From assembly GCF_020509005.1 (NCBI RefSeq), contig NC_063012.1, forward strand, positions 682,001 through 746,000: a DNA stretch of 64,000 nt. Reading direction: 5' to 3'. Position numbers and translations under genes: made by a program. Below the pieces are notes generated by a model. That model was not told the origin of the DNA, made no database searches, and saw nothing but the letters and a program-made list of their open reading frames with translations. Position 1 is the stretch's first letter; the number at the start of each line of letters is the position of its first letter. The stretch comes from Fulvia fulva. Taxonomy: Eukaryota; Ascomycota; Dothideomycetes; Mycosphaerellales; Mycosphaerellaceae. Positions 44,777 to 53,698 of this stretch are shown here, piece after piece.

Positions 44777-47700
44777 GTAGCCCCCCCGAACAAAGCTGAG
44801 TTCCTACGAAGCCGTAGTAGTTCCACATATCGAGGATGTTCAGCTTCAGTACCAGGCCTAGGCCTGATGTCATGGTCGATACACCATTGGTAAGCCCCGT
44901 CGAAGAGCTCAGATTCGAAGAGCCTGCCGATGTTGACTTCTGGGCCGTCTGCGCGGGCGTGGTATTCTTCGATTGCTTGACGATTGAAGATGATATGTTG
45001 GATAGGTTCCCATGAGGTATCCCACTCAGGGCAACCTTGCCATTCGACTTCATACTTGATCGGCGGTAGTCCTTCAACGTCGTTGGGCTCTACGCGGATT
45101 CCCCGGATCTTGCGGACGGCATAGTCGTCAGAAGGTAGGTTAACAGGCTCGTCGACTTCTACTTCATCGGGAGGACCTGGCATGTCTTGGTTTTGGTTCG
45201 GAAATGGGTCCTCAGCCGACGGCCGAAGGCGTACGGGATGGAAGACGTCGTGGATCTTTATGTTCGCAGGAAGAGCTAGACGGTAGGCGTGTGAACTGAT
45301 ACGCTCGGTGATCTCAAAAGGACCTAGGTTCTTCCAGTTCAGCTTCTTGGAGGGGCGGTCTGTCTTGATGTTCTTGGAGTTGAGGTAGACCATATCGCCT
45401 ACTTGGTAGTCGGGAGCTGGCTGGCGACGACGATTGGCTTGATCCTCGTAGATTGCTTGTGCGTACACCATCTCGTCGTGAACTTCTTCATAGATCTGTG
45501 AGAGCATAGTAGCGAACTCGTCTGCTGCTTGCTCGTTTGCGTCTTCGGTAGGCGGGAGAGGTTCTTCTGGTTCCATGCCTGTACGAGGGTGGTAACCTCT
45601 CGTAGTATAGAAGGGAGAGTAGCCAGTAGTCTCCGAGTCCCAGTTACGAGTAGCGAACTCCACCGCAGGGATATGCTGAGGCCAATCCTTCTGGTGGTAG
45701 TCGACGAAGCAACGAAGGACCTGCTCGAGGATAGCGTTCGTAATTTCGGTCTGGCCGTCGGTCTGTGGCTGAAAACTGGTCGAGAGGTTATGCTTGATGC
45801 CTAGGATAGCACACAGACGCTTCCAGAAGTGCGAGATGAACTGGGTGCCTCTGTCAGAGGTGATGCTATCCGGGAGGCCTTGAAAGCGCCAGACGAATTC
45901 GTAGAACAAGCGAGCAGTCTCCTTTGCGGTCATGCTCCAGCACGGGATCATGTACCGGTCCTTGGAGTGACGGTCCACGATCACTAGAAGGGCCTTTGCT
46001 TTCACGCCGCTGAAGGTCTTGCCGTGAGGAAGATCGGTGATAAAGTCCATAGTGATGTGCTTCCACGGACGATCAGGAGCCGGGAGAGGGTGCAAGAGAC
46101 CGTGGGGACGGTGGCGGTTAGCTTTGGCTCTTCGGCAAGCAGCGCAGTTCAGCACGTAGCGGCGGACGTCCTTCCAGGAATGCGGCCACCAGTAATACCT
46201 AGCGAGGAGCTTGTGGGTCTTGGCTACGCCTGGGTGACCCCCAGAGGCGGAGTCGTGGATGATTTGAAGAATCTCAGCTCGGATATTAGAGCCTTCGGGC
46301 TGCGGTACGTAAAGCTTCTTACGGAAGTAGACGACACCTCCCTGGAGCTCGCACTCGGACAGCGAGAAGCCCGGGAATGTCCTCGCGCCAGATTCAAGGG
46401 CCTGAACTAACTCTTGGGCGTCTATGTCGGCATCGTACGCTGTTCGTACTCGTGCCATGATGCCTTCGGGCTGCTCCTCATTATCAAACCCCTCAAAGTC
46501 TGATTCGGATGAGCCGTCGGTCGTTACTGAGCCCTCTTCATCGTCGTTCAAGTCCTCAGCGTCCGAGGCGTATTCTTCAGGCTCGGATTCATCGTCACTC
46601 TCGTCAAGGTAGGCAGGAGCGAGCACGAGAGTAGCAAAGGAAGCGGCGAGCGTAGGCTGGCCGTTCGATAGGTACTCTCGAAGCTCGGAAGAGAGGTTGT
46701 GCTCTTTGATGACTTGTTGCCCTGCGATTTGCCGGCCCCCTCTTCGATCAACTGGAGAGTCACCAGGGCGGCGGGTAAGGGCGTCGGCCATCGAGTTGGC
46801 CTTGCCGGGCGTGTACGAGATCACGAAGTTGAACCGGGAGAGGAACTCGCTCCAGCGGGCCTGGCGACGATTGAGCAGCTTGCTCTTCATAAAGTAGACG
46901 AGGTTCTTATGGTCGGAGCTTACTTGGACGGGCATAGCAGAGCCTTCGAGCTCGGGGCGCCACTCTTCGAAAGCTTTGACGATGGCGAGAAGCTCCTTGT
47001 CGTAGATCTCGTAGTTACACTCCGTGGCGGTCATCTTCTTGGAGAGGAAGGCGACAGGTAACCAGGGGGATTCAGGCGAGCGGCGTTGTAGCAGGACACC
47101 GCCCACCACGCCGTCGGATGCGTCGGTCTCTACACGGGTCTCCAGTTCGAAATGGAAGTGCTGTAGAAGCGGGTTCTCAACAAACTTCGCTTTGAGCAAG
47201 TCAAAAGCCTCCTGGCATTCGTCGGTCCAGGCGAACTTCTCACCCTTGCGCGTGAGCTTCGTCAAAGGGCGTACCACGCCCGAAAATGCGTGGATGAAGC
47301 GGCGGTAGAAGTTGGCAAAGCCTAGGAAACCCTGGACCTCTTTGACGTTCGTAGGAGCATCCCATTCGACGATAGCGTCGATCTTCTCTTGGTCCATCTT
47401 GATGCCGTCTGCGGTAATGATCAAACCAAGGAACTTGACTTCGGTCTTCTCAAACTCGCACTTGTCGATGTCGAGCTGCAAGCCGGCGTCTGCGAGCTTC
47501 TGAAGGACCTTACAGACGTGCTCGCGGTGCTCCTCCTTGGTCTCGCTGTAGACTAGGATGTCGTCGATGTAGGCAGTGCAGAACTGATCGAGGAACTCCT
47601 GAAGGATGTCGTTAATGAAGTTCTGGAAGGTACTAGGCCCGTTACAAACGCCGAAGGGCATAACGAGCGACTCGAACAGCCCGTAGCGAGTACGGAAGGC

Positions 47701-48831
47701 TGTGAGATACTCGTGTCCTTCTGCCATTCGTAACTTGTTGAACGCAGCGATGACATCGAGCTTGGTGAAGTACTTGGCCTTAGAGAGGCGCTCGAGCGTC
47801 TCCTGAATCAACGGTATTGGGTAGCGGTTCTTCTTTGTAACAGCGTTCAAGCCTCGGTAGTCTACGCAGAAGCGTAGACCACCGCCGGGCTTCTTGACGA
47901 ACATGACGGGACTGCCAGCGCTGGAACGGCTCGCTCGAATGAACCCCTTCTTTAGGTTCTCTTCGAGGTATCTCTTGAGGACGATAAGCTCTTCTCGGGA
48001 CATGGAATATAACGGTCCGAACGGTGTCTCTGCACCTTCTTCTAGCTCAATCTTGTGGTCGTGAGGGCGATGAGGAGGCAGCTCGTCTGCGGCTTTAGCA
48101 TCGAATACGTGGAGGATGTGGTGTGCCCAAGGAGGGACCTTCGTAGCAGGGTCGGTAGGTGTACGCTTCTTGTCGAGCTTCTCGAGGGCGATGTCGATAT
48201 CGCGGAGAGAGGCGGCGAAGACTTGAGCTTTGGGCTGCTTAGCAGCAGTGGTGAAGGCAGCGGCGTTCACCTGGAAGATCTTGGTATACTCAGGACCGCG
48301 CTGAGGCGGCGGAGAAGGCGGAGGTGCCGGAGGAACTTCTGGAGGGAAGCTGACAGTAAGGGAAGTCCAGTCGATGATAGGTCGGTGTCGTCTGAACCAG
48401 GGGAGGCCGAGGATAAACTTCTGATGCGGTAGGGACGTAAGGAAGCTGGTGATCGACATACGCTTGCCTCCGAGGGTGATTGACGTGTGTACAACATGAG
48501 TAATCTTACCAGTGGTAGTCTCCGTGCCGTCAAAGAGTTCAAGGGTGCGAGGGTACTTCAGTTCCTGGGGTTCGAGGTTGAGAGAGGTCGCGAGTTTATA
48601 GTCCATAAAAGACTCGCCTAGTGCGCCAGTGTCCATGAGAGTGAGATTGGAAGAAGAGAGTTTCTTTGAGCCGATATTTACATTCGTGACGAACGGTTTG
48701 CAAGCGTGGTCCTTGCCCGTCTCGTCGTACAGGTCTAGCTGTGCTGTATTGATCCTCAACTTCTTTCCTCTCTTCACTTTCGGTAAACGTTGTTCTTGGT
48801 CTTCATCGCGTCGATGAGGAAGACCTAGGCT
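44401..48831 (-). CDS. pol: chromovirus Pol polyprotein (PR-RT-RH-INT-chromodomain)
   Basis: Replication and integration enzymes of the retrotransposon. There is no ATG at the start; the frame is open through the gag stop, so I begin it at the shift site (48831). Counting from codon 48777 there are 1458 residues. Domains: protease MDTGA (~49-52); RT ([33 protein letters not shown] ~402-410); RNase H (TDASDGVVGG; E in [26 protein letters not shown]); integrase zinc finger (HDSASGGH ~842-849 and CAAC) and core with MDFI, TSDRGTQF and GQTE, with 35 residues between the last two acids (DD35E); chromodomain ~1216-1280 (YAVRKIRGIRV; YEVEWQGCPEWDTSWEP). The final ~125 codons read through the 3' LTR and may not be functional. 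All catalytic residues I can check are present. Confidence 0.95.
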   Translation of the reverse strand, partial: SLGLPHRRDEDQEQRLPKVKRGKKLRINTAQLDLYDETGKDHACKPFVTNVNIGSKKLSSSNLTLMDTGALGESFMDYKLATSLNLEPQELKYPRTLELFDGTETTTGKITHVVHTSITLGGKRMSITSFLTSLPHQKFILGLPWFRRHRPIIDWTSLTVSFPPEVPPAPPPSPPPQRGPEYTKIFQVNAAAFTTAAKQPKAQVFAASLRDIDIALEKLDKKRTPTDPATKVPPWAHHILHVFDAKAADELPPHRPHDHKIELEEGAETPFGPLYSMSREELIVLKRYLEENLKKGFIRASRSSAGSPVMFVKKPGGGLRFCVDYRGLNAVTKKNRYPIPLIQETLERLSKAKYFTKLDVIAAFNKLRMAEGHEYLTAFRTRYGLFESLVMPFGVCNGPSTFQNFINDILQEFLDQFCTAYIDDILVYSETKEEHREHVCKVLQKLADAGLQLDIDKCEFEKTEVKFLGLIITADGIKMDQEKIDAIVEWDAPTNVKEVQGFLGFANFYRRFIHAFSGVVRPLTKLTRKGEKFAWTDECQEAFDLLKAKFVENPLLQHFHFELETRVETDASDGVVGGVLLQRRSPESPWLPVAFLSKKMTATECNYEIYDKELLAIVKAFEEWRPELEGSAMPVQVSSDHKNLVYFMKSKLLNRRQARWSEFLSRFNFVISYTPGKANSMADALTRRPGDSPVDRRGGRQIAGQQVIKEHNLSSELREYLSNGQPTLAASFATLVLAPAYLDESDDESEPEEYASDAEDLNDDEEGSVTTDGSSESDFEGFDNEEQPEGIMARVRTAYDADIDAQELVQALESGARTFPGFSLSECELQGGVVYFRKKLYVPQPEGSNIRAEILQIIHDSASGGHPGVAKTHKLLARYYWWPHSWKDVRRYVLNCAACRRAKANRHRPHGLLHPLPAPDRPWKHITMDFITDLPHGKTFSGVKAKALLVIVDRHSKDRYMIPCWSMTAKETARLFYEFVWRFQGLPDSITSDRGTQFISHFWKRLCAILGIKHNLSTSFQPQTDGQTEITNAILEQVLRCFVDYHQKDWPQHIPAVEFATRNWDSETTGYSPFYTTRGYHPRTGMEPEEPLPPTEDANEQAADEFATMLSQIYEEVHDEMVYAQAIYEDQANRRRQPAPDYQVGDMVYLNSKNIKTDRPSKKLNWKNLGPFEITERISSHAYRLALPANIKIHDVFHPVRLRPSAEDPFPNQNQDMPGPPDEVEVDEPVNLPSDDYAVRKIRGIRVEPNDVEGLPPIKYEVEWQGCPEWDTSWEPIQHIIFNRQAIEEYHARADGPEVNIGRLFESELFDGAYQWCIDHDIRPRPGTEAEHPRYVELLRLRRNSALFGGATVMVSPQRVQKVGTEEPQSAQKSSRSDSPAWCVSAKNHIPRNIHYGTQPSKFTPLPNLDRFTSARDCVTHGTPASTRDCAGPWKKHVEDSERRAGWNEVLSKAAERGFARVSPVDAGTRTREGRV

Positions 48832-48836
48832 TTTTC
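48825..48836 (-). promoter_or_regulatory. candidate -1 frameshift site at gag-pol junction
   Basis: In element sense the gag end reads CAG GAA AAA GCC TAG. The pol frame is one base back (AAA AGC CTA GGT) and is open across the gag stop. An A5 run (48831-48835) allows Lys-tRNA to re-pair AAA to AAA. It is not a perfect X-XXY-YYZ heptamer. The same bases survive in the RIPed copy near 27343-27354. Confidence 0.6.
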
Positions 48837-49985
48837 CTGCTCAGCGGGAGCAGCAGGAGCAGGCTCGATAGCGCCGACAGCGCCGCGAACCGGGTTGCGG
48901 GCGTTACGGGCAGCGAGCTGCGGACAGTTGGCTGCGATGTGGCCTGGACCGCCGCAGTAGGTGCAGAGTCCGGCCTGGCGACGGCGAAGCTTCTCTTCGG
49001 GAGTGAGCTTACCGTTGACGAGGCCCTGGACTCGAGGGACGGCGGCACCAGCGCTGAGATCCATAGCGTCACCTACAGAGACGGGAGGGAGAGCCGTAGG
49101 AGCGGCGGCGCCTAGTGGAGCAGCGAAGTGGCTTCCGGGACCACGAGGCTGACGACCTTGAGAACGGGAAGCGAGGAGAGAGGCGGTGTGTTTCATGTTG
49201 GAGTCGAGGCGCTGGCAGGTCTCGACGAGCTCACGGAAGCTCATAGCACCGACGTCCTTGTCCTCGAGGGCTCGAAGAAGCTCTGCTGACAAACCACGGC
49301 GGAGAGTGCTCTTCTTGGTCTCTTCGTTGTAGCCGGTGAACCCGATGTCGCGGTTGAAGGCCGCGAGGTACTCGGCGAAGCTCTTGTTCTTCTGGAGGAG
49401 GTTGTGGATGGCGTTCTGGGCGGTGGCTCTACGGTCTGGATCACCAAAGGCAGCACGGAGGTCCTGCATCAAGGTGAGGACGTCCGGGCAGCCGATAGTC
49501 TGCGTGGCGTTGTCGATGTAGTGTTGTACCTGAGCCGCGGCGTCTCCCCGAAGGAGGGAGAAGACGTACGTGACTTTGTCCTTCTCTTGCGGAAAGTGGT
49601 CGGCATTAGCCAACAGCTTGATGGTGAGCTGTGTCTCAAATGCCTCAAACTTGCTCTTGTTGCCGTCGAACTCGTCTGGGTCGTTGACCTTCTTGGAGAA
49701 GTGCTGGCGGCGGTTGTCGTCGGCGTGCGGGGCGAGGTTCTGGAAGGTGTTCACAATACCTTGAAGGTATGTTGCTTGGTTGTTTGCTTGCTCGACCTGC
49801 TGGGCGGTCTCGCGGAAAGAGGAGACGGTGCGGTTGATGAGAGCGTAGGCGGTGTCGGGGTTGGCGTTTGCCCAGGCACCGAAGGCAGCGGCGTTCGAGA
49901 AGGGGATGTCAGTCCACTCACTGAAGTGGAATGGAGTGTCTTGGTTGTCGAGGTTGACACCTCTATCGGTGGCGTGGTCACCCAT
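48825..49985 (-). CDS. gag: chromovirus Gag
   Basis: Structural protein of the cytoplasmic virus-like particle; binds element RNA. The start is placed at ATG 49985 (MGDHATDRGVNLDNQD), 386 residues, just inside the internal region; an ATG at 50099 in the same frame lies within the LTR and is unlikely. The central region has the retrotransposon-Gag pattern (FSKKVNDPDEFDGNKSKFEA; YVFSLLRGDAAAQV; NLLQKNKSFAEYLAAFNRD). A CCHC zinc knuckle CTYCGGPGHIAANC sits at about residues 341-354, followed by an Ala/Pro-rich tail ending in stop TAG at 48825-48827. Pol follows in the -1 frame with overlap. Confidence 0.93.
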   Translation of the reverse strand: MGDHATDRGVNLDNQDTPFHFSEWTDIPFSNAAAFGAWANANPDTAYALINRTVSSFRETAQQVEQANNQATYLQGIVNTFQNLAPHADDNRRQHFSKKVNDPDEFDGNKSKFEAFETQLTIKLLANADHFPQEKDKVTYVFSLLRGDAAAQVQHYIDNATQTIGCPDVLTLMQDLRAAFGDPDRRATAQNAIHNLLQKNKSFAEYLAAFNRDIGFTGYNEETKKSTLRRGLSAELLRALEDKDVGAMSFRELVETCQRLDSNMKHTASLLASRSQGRQPRGPGSHFAAPLGAAAPTALPPVSVGDAMDLSAGAAVPRVQGLVNGKLTPEEKLRRRQAGLCTYCGGPGHIAANCPQLAARNARNPVRGAVGAIEPAPAAPAEQEKA

Positions 49986-50027
49986 GAGGATGACTCGAGT
50001 GGTTGACGGTTTGTTGGTCTTTTGTGA

Positions 50028-50470
50028 TGTCAGGGCGAGAGCCTGGCCTGTGAGATGTAAGGGTGAAAGCGAGAATGCAGGTGCGAAGTGCAGATGCAAA
50101 AGGGCATGGTATGATTGCTACACAAAACAAAAGACGAAGAAAGCAAGAGAGGCCTGGGGAAGGCCAGATATTTATACGCGACCCTCGCGAGTGCGTGTCC
50201 CCGCATCAACAGGGCTAACCCGTGCGAAGCCGCGCTCAGCAGCTTTGCTCAAAACCTCATTCCAACCTGCCCTACGATCCGAGTCTTCCACGTGCTTCAA
50301 GGTTTGGTAGAGGGGTGAATCTGGAGGGCTGGGTCCCGTAGTGAATGTTGCGGGGCATGTGATTCTTGGCGTTCACACACCAAGCTGGACTGTCACTTCT
50401 TGACGACTTCTGAGCGCTCTGAGACTCTTCTGTCCCCACCTTCTGTACACTCTGTGGGGAGACCATGACA
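50028..50470 (-). repeat. chromovirus 5' LTR with 77-bp deletion
   Basis: 443 bp. It aligns with 44257-44776 except that 77 bp between GTGCTTC and AAGGTTTGG are missing. Both RIPed LTRs at 25.6 and 31.4 kb and the solo LTR contain the segment, so it is a deletion in this LTR. About ten base differences elsewhere (roughly 2%). Confidence 0.93.
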
Positions 50471-52080
50471 TCTCTCCCTTAAGAACTACGGTCCTTACGC
50501 GAAGATAATACGGACGTTAAGTTTAATTATAAGGTCTAGGATACTCTCCGTAGCCGCGATCGATCTGTTTAGGTTATTTTAAAGTATTCGTAGTTCCCTT
50601 CCGTCAATCGAGTTGTTTTCCGGCATTACGTCCTCGGGCGTAGTAATAACCGGAAGATCTCGTATTCCTTAGCCGTAGCTAGGTATCCTTTTCCGTAGTT
50701 TACGTACTTTACCGCTTCGTGTTCGTAGTTAGTACGTTTACCGTATTTAAGGTAGGAGTATTCCCTCGTAGCGTAGCTTTTAACGTAGTATTTACATCTC
50801 GGTTATCTACGGCATTTCTCTAGTAGGTGTCTAAAACCGAGGTAGTTCGGGTATTATATTGTTCTTAGGATTACGATATATTTCTCTACCTTTAGAGATA
50901 GTCCGAGCGCGTAGAGACGAAATCGAATAGCCTTCTCGGCCTATTGCTTTGTCTTAAATACGACTACTACGGAGCTATATCGTTATGTTTGTCTCTTTTT
51001 ATTCGTTATTAGCTAGAGTAGCTTACCGCGGATTTCGAGAGTAAGGTCTTCGTTATATTTCCCTATCTCTTCGCTAAGGGTAGTAAGGTCCGGGACTACG
51101 GCGATCGGGATTCTATAAATAGCTACTCGGTACTATTCTTCGTCTTTTCTTGCCTCCTAAGCTTGCTTTAGAAGGGCGTTACTCTACTTTTCTTTCTATT
51201 CTAGTAGAGTATTTATTAAGACCTTCCCGGTTATCGTAAGTACGACGTTATTATTCCTTGTCCTAACTACGGCTACTACGGCGGTCGTACCGAGTGCCTT
51301 ATTTATTTCGTCGCGGGTTCGTTTCGGGTCTACTTTGTTATCTAGGTTTGTAAGAGTTATAATAATTCTCTTTTTAAGAATTGTCTCTTTTAGCGTCGGT
51401 TTCTTCTTTTAGACAGTAGACCACTAGGAATTGTTCGTAGTGTTTGATACTTTCGATCCCGTAACCGCTACGTAGGTTCGAGGCTACTTCTCTATAGTCT
51501 CGATTTTTTTTGTCGCTTTTTCGAGGTTATTGATTTGTTTTACGAGGATTGACGACGTTTGACGGACCTTCTTTTTTTCTGTATACTCACGGAAGATCTT
51601 AAGTAGGTCAAGAAGGTCGTTCTGTTCCGGGGTACCTTATACTAGGACGGATGCTCCTAGGATAAGATCTCTTGTATCGAGGATTTTTCTTTCAATTTCG
51701 GACTTTTTTTCTTCTTGTGTATACAAGAATACGAATGGACTTGGGCGGACGGGTGTGTTGCTATGTATAATCGGGCGTTTGTTACGCTGTAGTTGTGTCG
51801 GGGTCCTTGGTTGTTGCGAGAGTAGGTCCGGGGAGGACGGGGTAGTGTCGATGTCTATTGGAATTGCTTCCTTCCTAAAGGGGAAGGTCGCCGCAAATTT
51901 CAGGGTCTTCCCCTTTCTTTGACCGTCGTGTTTCTAGGTCTCTTTCGAGGGCGATTGCGCGCGCGATCGCGCGGGCGCGTAGCTGTAGGTTCGCTGCGTT
52001 TGTCTCCTCGTGAATGCGCTTCGATTTGTGTAAAGAAAGCCGTGGTCCCGGCGTATGTCTGTCGGCTGTTGACGAGGTGA
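50471..52080 (-). mobile_element. LINE ORF1 5' fragment, RIPed
   Basis: Minus-strand translation through stops gives a Tad-like ORF1: a basic N-terminus (LQLRARAIARAIALERDLET, 51875-52020), a coiled region (LLDLLKIFREYTEKKKV), AEKAIRFRLRALGLSLKVEK near 50910, and degraded CCHC knuckles (RHLLEKCRRPRCKYYVKSYA near 50800). The first ~230 bases of the ORF (51850-52080) keep CpA/TpG and include the G+C-rich GCGCGCGCGATCGCGCGGGC run; the rest is saturated. It is cut at 50470 by the chromovirus LTR. Confidence 0.65.
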
Positions 52081-53463
52081 CACCCTTAGGGTGTTTATAG
52101 CTATTGTGTGTAAGAAGGATCTTCATCTTTACCAAGTGAATGTGAACAATGCATTCACAGAAAGCACCCTCTATGAAGACATCTTCATGTTACCACTACC
52201 AGGAGTTGAGCTTCTAGCAAACATGGTGTACAAAATCCTCAAAAGCTTGTATAGACTTAAGCAAGCAGCTAGAGATTGGAATCAACTCTGTGTGTCAAAG
52301 CTCAGAGAGATTAGATTCACACAGTCAGAAGTGGATCTATGCCTACTTATCTATAAGAAGAGGGAGATTATAATCCTTATACATGTGGATGACATTCCAA
52401 TTGCTGCACCAAAGTTAACAGATGTTCTCTAGTTCAAAAGAGAACTTGGCAAGATCTTCAAGATCAAAGATCTAGGTGAACCTGAAAAGATCCTTGGCAT
52501 AAGAGTTATAAGGGACAGGAAGAGAGGAATCCTGAAACTTGACTAAGGACACTTTGTTAGGGACAGCCTAGCCAAGATAGGAATGAACTATAAGAAGGTA
52601 GCACCTACACACTCACCTATAGACAGCTATGAGGCCCTCAAACTTTCAAGCCATATATATGAGAGGTGTGATAAGGCAGAGTACCAGAGTATTAATAGTA
52701 CTTGGATGTGGCCAGCAACAATTACAAGGCCAGACATTGCTTTTGCCCTAGGAAGGATGAGCTCATTTGTGAGTAATCTATCCACCCACCACATAAAGGC
52801 TTTGAAGAAGATCACTAGGTACCTAAGATCATACCCTGATCTAGGACTTCAGTTCTCAAAGTCTAGAAAAGGACACCTTATTAGATACTGTGATTCTGAT
52901 TATGCAATAGACAAAGCAGACAGAGTCTCAATCCTTAGGTATGTCTTCTTCCTCTATAGGGCACCAGTTTCTTAGATAAGTAAGAAGTAAAAGTCTGTAG
53001 CAATATCCACAATAGAGGCTGAATATATGGCCATAAATGTATGTACGAAGCAGTCCTAATTCCTAGCTTTACTGCTAAGACAAATGGATTGTCTAGAGTT
53101 AGTAGGAGACTGTTCCTATCAACTAAGAATCACTAGAAACCAGGAGACTGTATCAAATTTGAGACCAGTCCAATTAAGAGGTGACAATTAAGCTGCCCTC
53201 ACCCTAGTAAAAGATGCACATGTTCATAACAAGTCGAAGCAAATTAACATTGCCTATAACGCTATTAGGAAACTTTAGTAGAGGAGGCTTATTGCTATTG
53301 AGTACACCCCAACCTCTAAGATAGTTACAGACGGGTTTATAAAACCAAAGACTAGTCTACACTTCTAGAGGTTTATAAGCTAGCTTAACCTGTCATAAAA
53401 AGGTCTAAGTACTATTGACAGGAAGTGAGCAGACTATAACCTCCTATACGAGATAAGTAGGAG
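52081..53463 (+). mobile_element. Copia pol 3' half, lightly RIPed
   Basis: Starts inside RT (LYQVNVNNAFTESTLYEDIF; YRLKQAARDWNQL; LIHVDDIPIAAP is the xVDD active site, near 52380) and continues through GKIFKIKDLGEPEKILGIRV, TRPDIAFALGRMSSFVSN, and RNase H (TIEAEYMA near 53020; RGDN.AALTLVKDAHVHNKS). Open segments at 52091-52432 and 52583-52975 are separated by TAG/TAA at Gln/Trp positions. CpA and TpG are frequent, so RIP was light. The upstream part of the element (gag, integrase, RT N-terminus) is missing. Confidence 0.82.
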
Positions 53464-53698
53464 TGTTAAGATGTAGCATCTTAAAGGGAGTCAACAATTA
53501 GGAAGTGATCTAGTAGCCTAAGGCATCTACGATGACTTAGCTTATAGGGAGATACCTTCTCCCCCCTTTAGCTTAGATAGACATCCAATACAATCAACAC
53601 ATTAGTTCCTAATATATTGCTATATACTCGTGCTATTAGTCAGTTAAAGATTGATCTCTTACTCCACTCCGCTACTATCAATCCGAACCTGTTTAACA
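53464..53698 (+). repeat. Copia 3' LTR
   Basis: 235 bp, TGTTAAGATGTAGC to CTGTTTAACA, with inverted TGTTAA/TTAACA termini, immediately after the Copia pol and a short purine stretch (AAGTAGGAG). A related start (ATTAAGATATAGCATCTTAA) occurs at 43133-43152. Confidence 0.7.

Larger units (their letters stand above)
44257..50470 (-). mobile_element. coding-intact chromovirus (Ty3/Gypsy), not RIPed
   Basis: Minus-strand element: 5' LTR 50028-50470, gag 48825-49985, pol 44401-48831, polypurine tract at 44777-44790 (TTCGGGGGGGCTAC in element sense), 3' LTR 44257-44776. Ends TGTCA..TGACA. No stop interrupts gag or pol, and CpA/TpG are abundant. The primer-binding site after the 5' LTR (TCACAAAAGACCAACAAACC) does not begin with TGG, so I could not assign a tRNA. 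Flanking pentamers differ (CTGAG at 44252-44256, TCTCT at 50471-50475). It is the same family as 25623-31913 and 18269-18788. Confidence 0.95.

Noticed and set aside
46699..50006. Many plus-strand ORFs of 60-200 codons (for example 49404-50006)
   Set aside because: Antisense to the intact chromovirus gag-pol; G+C-rich coding strands commonly leave the opposite strand open.
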